Source: Sycon ciliatum (taxonomy: Eukaryota > Porifera > Calcarea > Leucosolenida > Sycettidae). Taken from it: a DNA stretch of 64,000 nucleotides. Position numbers and translations under genes: made by a program. The notes beneath the pieces were generated by a model. That model ran no database searches and was not told the origin of the DNA. It saw only the letters and a list, made by a program, of their open reading frames with translations. Where the stretch lies: the NCBI RefSeq assembly GCF_964019385.1, contig NC_088650.1:29550685-29614684 (forward strand). Direction: 5' to 3'. Below are positions 54,086 through 62,961 of this stretch, piece after piece. The stretch's first letter is position 1. Each line of letters begins with the position of its first letter.

Positions 54086-54466
54086 ACTGAGCGTGCAATA
54101 TTCCCCAGTACACCGCCAGCCAATGTGGATGCACTGCAGTGCGATATTGCACCCCGGCGAGTGAGCGTGCAAATAACCTATATTTGCACGCTCACTTCGA
54201 AGTGAGCGTGCAAATATAGGTTATTTGCACGCTCACTTCGAAGCGAGCGTGCAAATATAGGTTATTTGCACGCTCGCTTCGAAGTGAGCGTGCAAATATA
54301 GGTTATTTGCACGCTCACTTCCAAGTGAGCGTGCACTTCGAAGTGAGCGTGCAGATAGGTTATTTGCACGCTCACTCGCCGGGGTGCAATATCGCACTGC
54401 AGTGCATCCACATTGTCCTCTGGCTCTGGTCATTGGCTGGCGGTGTACTGGGGAATATTGCGAGTC
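54086..54466. repeat. Inverted repeat enclosing a tandem array of 46-bp palindromes
   Basis: The outer arms (about 54086-54162 and 54375-54466; core GCAATATTCCCCAGTACACC and GGTGCAATATCGCACTGCAG types) are reverse complements except for about 17 extra bases in the right arm. The centre (54163-54374) repeats about five times the self-complementary unit GTGAGCGTGCAAATATAGG / TTATTTGCACGCTCACTTCG with AAG closing the unit. Each junction CTTCGAAG is itself palindromic. One unit is shortened. Confidence 0.92.
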
Positions 54467-54515
54467 GCTCCGCCAAGCAGTCGCTGCTGACTTGCTGCAG
54501 CACACCAAATAATAA

Positions 54516-55167
54516 TTGGTCGAGGACGCTGTCGCGGAAGCGAATGTGGACCCGGCTTGCGTCCGCCAAGTCAACTTCACAAGCTCCGTGAGAGTCGAGA
54601 CAGCAGACGCCCAAGTATTGGAGAAGACTGTCGACAGCCGATTTGAGAAACTGTCCGACGCCGCCATCGACAGCCTCGTTTCTGAGCAGAAAAACAAAAA
54701 CACAGAGCAGGCAACTGACAAATGGCTCCGCTTATTCGACGAGTACTGTAAAGACACAGGACGTCGCTGTGACCTGAGTACGGTTACGGCAAGCGACCTA
54801 GCTTACATTCTGCGACATGCATACGTCGAATTCCGTCCGAAGAAAGCTGGAGTGAAGTTCTACTCTGCATCAAGCTTGCTCGGTTTCCGTTCCGCAATAC
54901 ATCGCAAGCTAGTCGAGTTGAAGCGGCTCATGAACGTCCACAGTGACCCAGCGTTCAAGGACGCAAACATTGCATTGAAGGCTTTCCTCCTGAAGTCAAA
55001 GAAAGCGGGGAGAAGTCAAAGCGGTGGAGCACAAACACCCCATCAACGACGACGACATGAGCAAGCTGTCCCGCTACTTCCATGATCTCCCGGGAGTGTA
55101 TACAGCAGCTGCTCGAAAGAAGTGTTCCTCTAAAAATGAACGCGACTGGTTGTGCTGTGTTGTATGA
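54516..55167 (+). pseudogene. Tyrosine-recombinase-like (DUF3504/Crypton-type) N-terminal domain, truncated
   Basis: The frame has no ATG at its start and follows stops, so the 5' end is missing. Residues about 60-150 (KNTEQATDKWLRLFDEYCKD, ASDLAYILRHAYVEF, YSASSLLGFRSAIHRKLVEL) are the helical N-terminal, DNA-binding-like domain of DUF3504/Crypton-type recombinases (ZMYM, QRICH1 and KIAA1958 relatives). A one-base frameshift near 55012 is needed to continue into EVKAVEHKHPINDDDMSKLS and RYFHDLPGVYTAAARKK, expected next in the family. The frame then diverges and stops at 55165-55167. The catalytic Arg/His/Tyr part is absent. It lies 50 bases from the palindrome array. Confidence 0.7.
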
Positions 55168-55287
55168 CTGTGAAAATGATAGCAGGGTTGCATGCAGCAT
55201 GCTAGGGTTGCACCAGAGTCCAGACCGTGTCAAGTCACACACACAAGTGTGTGGTGACAGACTGTGTGGTGGCAGGGGTGCGATAAA

Positions 55288-55398
55288 TGTATTACTGCAC
55301 TCGGACGCGTGCAATACCGGCGTCGATATCTGCACTTACGGCTTCGCCGTTCGTGCAGATATCGGCCGGTATTGCACTGGTCCTTGTGCAGTAATACA
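55288..55398. repeat. 111-bp hairpin with GGCTTCGCC tip
   Basis: TGTATTACTGCAC pairs with GTGCAGTAATACA, GTGCAATACCGG with CCGGTATTGCAC, and GATATCTGCAC with GTGCAGATATC, around ACGGCTTCGCCGT. Same architecture as 15972-16091 and 22690-22820. Confidence 0.9.
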
Positions 55399-55919
55399 TA
55401 CGTACATGTACATGTACACGGAGTTTTGCGGACTACCCGCCACTACATGTATCTCGTCCGCCCCGTACTGGTACTGATGAAGGCTGATTCACTCGCATCT
55501 TCTGCTACATCATGTACTGTGTCAGTGTGAGAAAGAACTTTGAAGAAGACGAGGTCGAGCATACAATAATGTATTGCCATGATTTCTACCCTGCTTTTCA
55601 TTGAAAACACTATCTGCATGACCTCCAAACCCTTTGCCATGCAGACCACCTGTGACCAGCACTGATCAGGTGCAGTGTACACAATTGTATAGCCTACATA
55701 CTAGAACTGTGGTATAATCGTGTAGTTATGCTCCTACCTCCGAGAGGATGCCAAATTATGCTCCAAATTTTCAACCATCAAATTATGCCAATAATTATGC
55801 CGGCATGATCCGCCGGTGCCTAGCCTCAGAGGGCACGGTGGTCGCCCTCATACTGTAGCATCGACGGGCTCCGCATCGCTGATGGTCTCTGAGTGCTGCT
55901 TGCCTTGCTAACCTTGTGT

Positions 55920-56102
55920 AGTACCGTAGCCCACGCTTGCCAGAGCAACTGCTTGGTTCCAGAAGATCTGTATTCTGATTCTGCATGATGCGACACTCGG
56001 CTTATAACACAATACGGAATGTGCCAAACTCTACACTATAGTATGATGGCGTTAATGCTATAAGTATAACCTATACTCTACAACCTAACACTGACCACTA
56101 CA
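55920..56102 (-). repeat. 3' LTR of the Gypsy element
   Basis: Begins TGTAGTGGTCAGTGTTAGG on the minus strand, directly after the purine tract, and ends at GGTAC. Nearly identical to 60300-60473. Confidence 0.9.
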
Positions 56103-56223
56103 TTACTCCCTCTCAATGAAGAAGAGATAAGCAGAAAGGCTAGAAGTATAAGCGAAGAACACAATGAAGGTTGAGCAGAACTTAAGTAACGCAATGTGGC
56201 AAATACCAAAGCTCATACAATGT

Positions 56224-58800
56224 CTAGCGCAGACTGTCCGAATACAGACGGGCCTTCTCTGTCAGCTTGATCTGCCGTCCGGAGCGGGTGACTGCCCCAT
56301 CTATGAAACGGCGGTCCCCGCTGCTGGACGCCACGGGTTCGCAATCAGCAGTGGTCTGTTCGGTCGACGACCGTTCGGATGTATCTTGGAGCTCAGGATT
56401 CTGGGTGACACAAGGCTGATGCGACGCCGGGGGTGAATCCACTGGATGCGGAGGGGTCAACACCGACCTCTGCGCAGAAGACGCATCCTGTCTCGACTCA
56501 GGTAATAATGGCATAGGCGGATACTCGACGGGTTTGTGAGGGCTAACGTACTCGCGGACATGCTGCCGGTTTCGGAGTAGGTATCGGGAGCCATCCGTTA
56601 CTCCAACCTGACGACCGTACTGACTCACCACCGTCCACGGCCTTGCCGTGTCGCAGTAGCCATCCTGCACCACAACCTTCGTGCCAGGCCTTAGGTCAGG
56701 CAGCATGCGTACACCTCGTCGAGAATCGTGATCGTTGGCCATGCCTGCTTTAGCCTTCAACTGATGCTGTGGATTGACGATCATAGGGTCTATACGAGCT
56801 GGGATTCTTGTTCGCAGCTGCCGAGAGAACAGTGCTGCGCTCGGTGACGTGCCCAACATCCTGTGACGCGAGCTGCGGATGTCAAACAGCACTTGGTTGA
56901 GCCGGCGTCGGAATGGGAGGTGTGCTTTCAAAGCAGCCAATCTCTCCCTCACCACCCTGTGTAGTCGCTCCACCATGCCGTTCGAGCGGGCGTACCGTGG
57001 GCTGGAGCGAACATGGGAAATGCAAAGGCGACTGAGGAAAGTCTCCATCTCCCCGGAGACGAACTGCGGCCCATTGTCGGAAACAAGGGTATCGGGTATG
57101 CCAAAAGTAGCAAAAATGTCCTCAAGCTCTTCGATGACTGCGGCAGAGGTAGTCGAGCACAGTATCTTGAGGAGAGGATACCGAGATCCGTAGTCGATGA
57201 CCGAAAGAATAGAATATCCGTCAATTGTCACGATGTCGATTGCCAGTTTGTTCCAGACGCCAACAATCTCTGTCGGTAGAATCTCCTGCGCACTGTTTGC
57301 GCGCCTTCTCCAGCACTCAAAGCAACGCTCCACGAAGATTCCTGCGTCTCCAGTCATCCCTGGCCACCAGACTCTCTGGCGAAGAGTGTCTAAGAACGCC
57401 TCTTGCCCTGGATGCCCCTCGTGAGCCAGTGTCATAATTGCTGATCGCACTCCTTCCGGAATCACGAACCGCCCGCCCATCATCAAGATGCCGTCGACCA
57501 CAGTCAGCTGATCTCGGATGAGGTAGTACTGCTGCTCGCACGACGAGAGATCATGCCATGAATTAGTCAGCACGCGTTGGGTTACTTTGCTTGCGACTGG
57601 GTCATCTCGAGCAGCACAGCGAATGTCGTCGAGACTTACCGGGGCTGCCTCCAGCACTAGACCAACATACTCGTGTAGAGAACGCGATTCTGCAGGCGAA
57701 GCATCCGTTGTTGGAACTGGGGCTCTGGACAGCGCATCAGTGCAGAATAGCTCCTTACCCGGCACGTGCTTCGGGGTATAATCGTAAGGCATAAGAGCCA
57801 CCAACCACCGTTGGAGTCGAGGTGGAACTTCGTCAAATGGTTTCTGGACGATCGGAATTAAAGGCTTGTGGTCGGTGTGTACCTGCACGTGGCGACCCAG
57901 GACATACTGACGAAACCGCGTCAGCGCAAACACTACCCCGAGCATCTCCCTCTCCATTTGAGAGTACCGTGACTCGACGTCTGTGAGTGTGCGGCTGGCA
58001 CATGTAATCGGCAGCCATTGACCTGACTCGCTCTTCTGCCATAATATCGCCCCAAGGCCGGTGGGTGAAGCGTCACAGCTGATGGCTGTTGCTACGTCCA
58101 TAGATGGCTGGAAATAAGCGAGCGTCTGTAGGGAGGCGACCACTGCTTCTTTGGCGGCTGCGAATGCGCTCAACAGGCTCTCATCCACAGTGAACGGCTC
58201 ACGCTTCATCAGCCGACGCAGAGGGTCTGTGGAACCGGTCAGACAAGGCACGAATTTTCCGAGGTAGGTGACCATACCCAGGAAGCGCTGAGCATCTGCC
58301 ACTGTCTTTGGCGGTGCCATCTCGGAAACAGCGCTGAGCTTGCTGCTGTCGGCTTGAACTCCGTCTTTGGTTAGCATGTGTCCGAGGTACTTCACCTGAT
58401 CCTTGCCGATGTTACACTTGTCCCAGTTCAGTTTGAGGTTCGCTGCCCTTAAACGCTCTAGAACACTCGCTAGACGAGCATCATGTTCCACTCGATTCTT
58501 GCCAAAGATCAATATGTCGTCTATATAGACAGTAATACCGGGTAAACCAGCCAAGATGTCAGAAACAACACGTTGAAAAATTTCAGGAGCGCAAGAGATG
58601 CCAAACGGCAACCTCTTAAATCGGTATAAGCCGCAATGCGAAGCAAAGGTTGTGAAGAATCGGGATTCTTCCTCTAATAGCAATTGATGAAAACCAGATT
58701 CCGCATCCAAGACTGAGAAGACCTGCGCGCCTGCTAGCTCTCCAGTGATCTCATCTACAGTAGGTAAGCAGTGCCGCTCCCTAATGATAGATTTGTTCAA
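56224..58800 (-). CDS. pol: Gypsy pol: reverse transcriptase, RNase H, integrase
   Basis: An 858-codon frame, in order: RT (FSVLDAESGFHQLLL, RFKRLPFGISCAPEIF, VYIDDILIFG with the catalytic YxDD), RNase H (AISCDASPTGLGAILW), then integrase. Integrase has the zinc finger HEGHPGQ ... CFECWRRR, the D,D,E core (AIDIVTIDG, VSDNGPQFV, NGMVERLHR) and a C-terminal tail without a chromodomain. The start shown is not an ATG. The RT motif LCVDYRQLNKS extends upstream in the same frame. The link to the gag-protease frame is broken between about 58823 and 58860, where two small shifts of one base each are needed. No stop lies inside the 858 codons, so the copy is young. Confidence 0.95.
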   Translation of the reverse strand: MNKSIIRERHCLPTVDEITGELAGAQVFSVLDAESGFHQLLLEEESRFFTTFASHCGLYRFKRLPFGISCAPEIFQRVVSDILAGLPGITVYIDDILIFGKNRVEHDARLASVLERLRAANLKLNWDKCNIGKDQVKYLGHMLTKDGVQADSSKLSAVSEMAPPKTVADAQRFLGMVTYLGKFVPCLTGSTDPLRRLMKREPFTVDESLLSAFAAAKEAVVASLQTLAYFQPSMDVATAISCDASPTGLGAILWQKSESGQWLPITCASRTLTDVESRYSQMEREMLGVVFALTRFRQYVLGRHVQVHTDHKPLIPIVQKPFDEVPPRLQRWLVALMPYDYTPKHVPGKELFCTDALSRAPVPTTDASPAESRSLHEYVGLVLEAAPVSLDDIRCAARDDPVASKVTQRVLTNSWHDLSSCEQQYYLIRDQLTVVDGILMMGGRFVIPEGVRSAIMTLAHEGHPGQEAFLDTLRQRVWWPGMTGDAGIFVERCFECWRRRANSAQEILPTEIVGVWNKLAIDIVTIDGYSILSVIDYGSRYPLLKILCSTTSAAVIEELEDIFATFGIPDTLVSDNGPQFVSGEMETFLSRLCISHVRSSPRYARSNGMVERLHRVVRERLAALKAHLPFRRRLNQVLFDIRSSRHRMLGTSPSAALFSRQLRTRIPARIDPMIVNPQHQLKAKAGMANDHDSRRGVRMLPDLRPGTKVVVQDGYCDTARPWTVVSQYGRQVGVTDGSRYLLRNRQHVREYVSPHKPVEYPPMPLLPESRQDASSAQRSVLTPPHPVDSPPASHQPCVTQNPELQDTSERSSTEQTTADCEPVASSSGDRRFIDGAVTRSGRQIKLTEKARLYSDSLR

Positions 58801-60262
58801 CTGCCGATAATCTACGCATAATCGAGTGAACCATTCGACTTACGCACAGGGAAGACATGTCGACAGGCGACACCCAGGGCGACGCCTCTTTCACTGGTTC
58901 AATAATGTCCGCATTCACTAATCGTGTCAGCTCCTTTTCGATATCAGCCTTGGCGCTGAACGGTGGACGACGAGCTGGCTGCGCCACAGGCCGTGCTTTC
59001 TGGTCGACAGTGATGGACACGGGAGCAGTGTCCACCAGCCGTGCCGTGTCTGCCAGGTGGGCGTTCACCAGCAGCTCCAGTTGTGCGATAACATCCTGGC
59101 CAAACAGTACAGTTCGCCGGCCTGCCGGTACAACGAAACATTCGCATTGGATTGACCTTTCCCCGACGGCAACATCGACATCCGCCATGCCAAGCGTCTT
59201 GACTTCGCCGCCATTGTACGCGCGCAGCTTACGATCACTGCAGCGAGTGGGCTGTACCACATCATCCGTCAGGATTGTCCGTGTTGCGCCGGTATCGAGA
59301 AGTCCCTCGCACGGCCTGCCATTCACCATGAGCGTCATAATGAATTGACCACTGGCTGCCTTGTCGCTGCAAGCGTAAATCGAATCGTACACAATTCGCG
59401 CGGCTTCACTGTCCTCATCCTGCACCGCATGAGCTTTGCTGGAGAGGCAGACTGCTGCGAAATGACCTACTTTGCCACAGTCCCGACACCTTACATGTGC
59501 AGCCGAGCAAAATTGCTTGCCTTTGGCATGTACACGACCACAGTATTTGCATCCTAGGCTCTTGGTGGACGTCTTCCCCATGGCGCGCCGGTCGCCACTT
59601 CCGATTCCACCCGAGACGCTGCCCGAAACTACAGCAGCCAATTCTGGTCCTCTAGGCGCTGATGTCTCCAATCCTCCTGGACTCGTCCGACTTTCGTATA
59701 GCTTGCAGTCGGAGAAAGATGCTTCTAGGGCCACAGCCTTTGAAACGGCATCCGCTAGCGTCAGCTTTGCCTCCTTTAGCAGTTCCCGTCGCAGCTCCTG
59801 CGATCGCAACCCTGCAATCAGTTGGTCACGCACCTGTGTGTTGATGACCGAGTCCACGTCTGTCGCTGCAAAGTCACACCACTCCACCTTCTCGCGTAAC
59901 CGACTAACGAAGGTGGAGACAGATTCATCTGGCGTCTGTTTAATCTGCCGAAACTTGTGCCTTTCAGACGTCGTGTTTCTGGATGGGCGAAAATGAGCAC
60001 GGACTGCCTCTGTAAGGGCTTTGTATGTGTCTCCTGGGTCGTCGTGTGTTGCATCACTTGGAGCGGGAACAACCAGACCCTTGACAATCTTCCTGATCCC
60101 AAGACCAGCCAGATTCAAGAAGAGACACTTCTTGTCCTCTGGAGTCGAAACTTGACAGATCTTCATGTAGTCGTTCACATCCTCCAGCCATAGGTCGAAG
60201 TCGGCACCCGTGTTTTGTCCGAAGTCAGGATGAAATTCCTTGAGTGGCCGGCCCTTCGCCAT
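58781..60262 (-). CDS. gag: Gypsy gag-protease polyprotein part
   Basis: A 493-codon frame from ATG at 60262. Residues about 15-200 are the gag capsid-like region (FDLWLEDVNDYMKICQV, FVSRLREKVEWCDFA, QLIAGLRSQELRRELL). Two zinc knuckles follow: CKYCGRVHAKGKQFC and CRDCGKVGHFAAVC. This spacing is typical of the Mag lineage. The protease carries GLLDTGATRTIL (DTG active site) and VLFGQDVIAQLELL. The frame then enters the start of RT (SPWVSPV) before leaving frame at about 58860. Confidence 0.93.
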   Translation of the reverse strand: MAKGRPLKEFHPDFGQNTGADFDLWLEDVNDYMKICQVSTPEDKKCLFLNLAGLGIRKIVKGLVVPAPSDATHDDPGDTYKALTEAVRAHFRPSRNTTSERHKFRQIKQTPDESVSTFVSRLREKVEWCDFAATDVDSVINTQVRDQLIAGLRSQELRRELLKEAKLTLADAVSKAVALEASFSDCKLYESRTSPGGLETSAPRGPELAAVVSGSVSGGIGSGDRRAMGKTSTKSLGCKYCGRVHAKGKQFCSAAHVRCRDCGKVGHFAAVCLSSKAHAVQDEDSEAARIVYDSIYACSDKAASGQFIMTLMVNGRPCEGLLDTGATRTILTDDVVQPTRCSDRKLRAYNGGEVKTLGMADVDVAVGERSIQCECFVVPAGRRTVLFGQDVIAQLELLVNAHLADTARLVDTAPVSITVDQKARPVAQPARRPPFSAKADIEKELTRLVNADIIEPVKEASPWVSPVDMSSLCVSRMVHSIMRRLSAVEQIYH

Positions 60263-60299
60263 AGCGTCCAGATGCTTGACTGCCGGTTCACTGCGCCAA

Positions 60300-60473
60300 T
60301 GTACCGTAGCCCACGCTTACCAGAGCAACTGCTTGGTTCCAGAAGATCTGTATTCTGATTCTGCATGATGCGACACTCGGCTTATAACACAATACGGAAT
60401 GTGCCAAACTCTACACTATAGTATGATGGCGTTAATGCTATAACCTATACTCTACAACCTAACACTGACCACT
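60300..60473 (-). repeat. 5' LTR of the Gypsy element
   Basis: Nearly identical to 55920-56102. Its inner edge meets the tRNA-primer-like site. Its outer edge (CACTGACCACTA|TGATAG) lacks the terminal two bases of the other copy. Confidence 0.9.
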
Positions 60474-61268
60474 ATGATAGTACTTGCTGCTTGCCCCAGC
60501 AGGTCACAAACCAGGAATTTGCAGACGACATTGCAATTGAAGCCTCGGGCAGTTGCGAACAAGTGTGCTCTTCTCTAAGCACAGCCATCACTGGCCTGTC
60601 GCAGTGGTTGGAGGACCGCGGACTAATGCTGAACCAAAAGAAAACGCAAGCTCTGTTGATTACCCCAAGAGGCCCAGCCCCTGACACAGATAACATTCGA
60701 ATTCGCTGTGGGAATGCAGCCCTTGCAGTTGTGGAACAAGCGCGGTACTACCTGGGCGTAATGGTAGATGGGCAGCTCTCCTGGGAGCCTCACGTCAATC
60801 ACACAATCCAGCAGGTGCGGAAGTCAGTAGGTGCGCTGTGGCGGAGCCGCCGAAGCCTCACCCTGGCGTCAAAGATCCTGTTTTACAGGTCGATGATCCA
60901 GGGTAGGTTGTCGCACGCTTCCAACGCCTTTTATCCGTCACTTCAAATTGGCAACATGGAGCCCCTCACACGTCTAACGAAGTGCGCTATCCGCGGCTTC
61001 TTCGGTCTGCCACCGTGGTCGCGCACGAGCCCGATCTTTGAACAGCTCCGCCTCACCACCCTGGAGGACATGTTTAACATTAAGCTCCTCATCTTTGTCC
61101 GTCGTTGTCTGTTCTCCCGAGCTAGCTCCCTCTTCACCAGCTTCTTCGTGAGAGTTACTGGTGACCGCACCCGGGGAGCAGCACATCACCTCCAGCCTTT
61201 ACCCATATTAACATTCTGTGTACCTAACTTCATGTCGAAATCCATTTTAACAATCCGCATATCTCTCC

Positions 61269-61600
<332 letters not shown>

Positions 61601-61622
61601 GTCGTTGTTGTTGCTGTTGCTG

Positions 61623-61840
61623 TTGGTCATTTTGTGACAGCTTGTACAATTCCCTGTCTCTCTCCCTCTCTCCCTCTCTCTCTCTCTCTCTCTTGTTGTT
61701 ATTGCTGCTGCTGTGGTGTTGCCGTTGCTGTTGTTGTTGGTCTGTTGTTGTTGTCGCTGTCGCTGTTGTTGTTGCCGTTGCTGTTGTTGTTGGTCATTTT
61801 GTAAGAGCTTGGACTGAGTTCACTTGTCCAGGCAATAACG

Positions 61841-61916
<76 letters not shown>

Positions 61917-62085
61917 ATCTCGAATCTATCTCTCCTCTCTCATCATGCATGCGTCACACTCTCATGGAATTTATTTTATTTTATAAGATGCATGCTTCAC
62001 ACTCTCATGTAATATTTCTTTCCTTTCTTCGTCTTTTTGTGAGAGCTTGGACAATCCACTTGTCCAGGCAAGAAGGCAGCAATGC
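61623..62085 (+). repeat. Degenerate minisatellite around CT tracts
   Basis: The phrase GTCATTTTGTGACAGCTTG or close variants recurs at about 61625, 61793 and 62031. In the last two it is followed by a segment ending CACTTGTCCAGGCAA. CT tracts (61674-61693, 61843-61912) separate the copies. Confidence 0.75.
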
Positions 62086-62774
62086 CTGTTCATTCTGGCG
62101 AAGTAAAATAAAATATACCAACCAACCAACCAACAACCTCGTTCGAGTACCATTTTGGCCCGGTACTGCGGGTCGAGCGACCATGCAGTTCATCGGCGCA
62201 GTCCTGTGGAACCAGCTCCCGCCTGATCTCCGTTCCGAGCCCGGCCACCTTCAGTTCTGTGCCCTGCTAAAAGCGCATCATGGCTCCGTTTAAATGCTTT
62301 TCGGCTAGTGTGTTTCTGTGGTATAGCGGACTGAAGAATAGTAAACGTGTTTTGCAATATATGTATGAAGCTATTTTGTATTATTTTTATAGTATGTTCC
62401 CATTCCGTTTTTGCTTTGGTGTAGCCCTGAGGTTGATTGCTTATTTATTTCTACCCTTCCTCTCTCCATACTTCTGTACCCCCCCCCCCTCTCTCATTCC
62501 TTCTGTCGTCCACATGTATCAAAGGAGGCGAAATCGCCTGTTTGTGGTGCGACGTTAAATAAACTTCTACAACAACAACAACACTAATCCCAGCACTACA
62601 TCTTGGACGTCCCGCATCATGGCACATGATTACTTTTTATGTAACCGTAGTTCTCCACATTCTTGTGACGTGATCTTCACTTGAGTTTGCCACAATCTTG
62701 TGACGTGATCTTCAGTTGAGTTTGCCACAATCTTGTGACATGAGTTGAGTTTGTCGGCTTACACATTGTAGCTA

Positions 62775-62945
62775 TACTGATAGCAAGAATTCTTGTTTAT
62801 TTTTCCCGTAGAAGAGGCTTTTGAGTTTCCGAAAAAAGGCAATACCGTGTATTCATTCATCACAAGAATTCTTGTTTATTTTGCCCGTAGAATTCTAGAA
62901 GAGGCTTTTGAGTTTTCGAAAATAAAGGCAATACCGTATATACGG
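62775..62945 (+). repeat. Direct duplication of about 80 bp
   Basis: CAAGAATTCTTGTTTATTTT with TAGAAGAGGCTTTTGAGTTT and GGCAATACCGT occurs at about 62783-62852 and again at about 62863-62940 with small differences. A related tandem word ACAATCTTGTGACGTGATCT lies just upstream (62660-62740). Confidence 0.75.
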
Positions 62946-62961
62946 GTTCCATCAAGAGTAC

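Larger units (their letters stand above)
52736..55822. mobile_element. 3.09-kb hAT-type TIR element
   Basis: The TIRs TAGGCACCGGCGGATTATGC (left) and GCATGATCCGCCGGTGCCTA (right) are flanked by the 8-bp duplication GCCTCAGA (52728-52735 and 55823-55830). ATTATGC words repeat four times within 100 bases of each end. The ends match those of the 34791 MITE. No hAT transposase is seen inside. Instead it holds a nested GATC-rich MITE, an inverted repeat around a 46-bp palindrome array, a recombinase-like fragment and another hairpin. Confidence 0.9.
51600..55911 (+). pseudogene. LINE ORF C-terminal part with CCHC and restriction-like nuclease, split by a hAT element
   Basis: The frame 51616-51880 encodes AVSEFFLPALLGRAPPGALE and HGGLGLVSP. 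A one-base shift near 51857 moves it to the 51800-52738 frame: CTCGMAISLQYALSCPTGGY with RHNELRD (a CCHC-like cluster), then EDGARLDVAASGVWGGRFER, NFEVRVFNP (D ... ExR nuclease core), REVEHAVFVPLVFSATGG and RCRLGFALIRSAITCLR. The TAG after CLR is supplied by the terminus of the inserted 52736-55822 element. Past the second target-site copy the frame resumes (CLR|GHGGRPHTVAS) and stops at TAA 55909-55911. The family resembles RLE-bearing LINEs common in invertebrates; the RT half is missing here but present at 62962. Confidence 0.8.
55920..60473 (-). mobile_element. Mag-like Ty3/Gypsy LTR retrotransposon, 4.55 kb
   Basis: The direct LTRs (55920-56102 and 60300-60473) differ by one substitution (cttgcc/cttacc) and a 6-bp indel (agtata). 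On the minus strand the 5' LTR is followed by a primer-binding site: on the plus strand GGTTCACTGCGCCA (60285-60298) ends in CCA like a tRNA 3' end. The 3' LTR is preceded by a purine tract GAGAGGGAGTAA. Gag-protease and RT-RNase H-integrase frames fill the interior in Ty3/Gypsy order. No target duplication was recognised; one LTR lacks its first two bases. Confidence 0.95.

Noticed and set aside
54163..54374. Regular repeat array resembling a CRISPR array
   Set aside because: The units are directly adjacent palindromes without unique spacers, in an animal genome next to transposon sequence.
58781..60262. Host gene for an aspartic protease with zinc knuckles
   Set aside because: It is the gag-protease part of an LTR element with flanking LTRs and pol in order.
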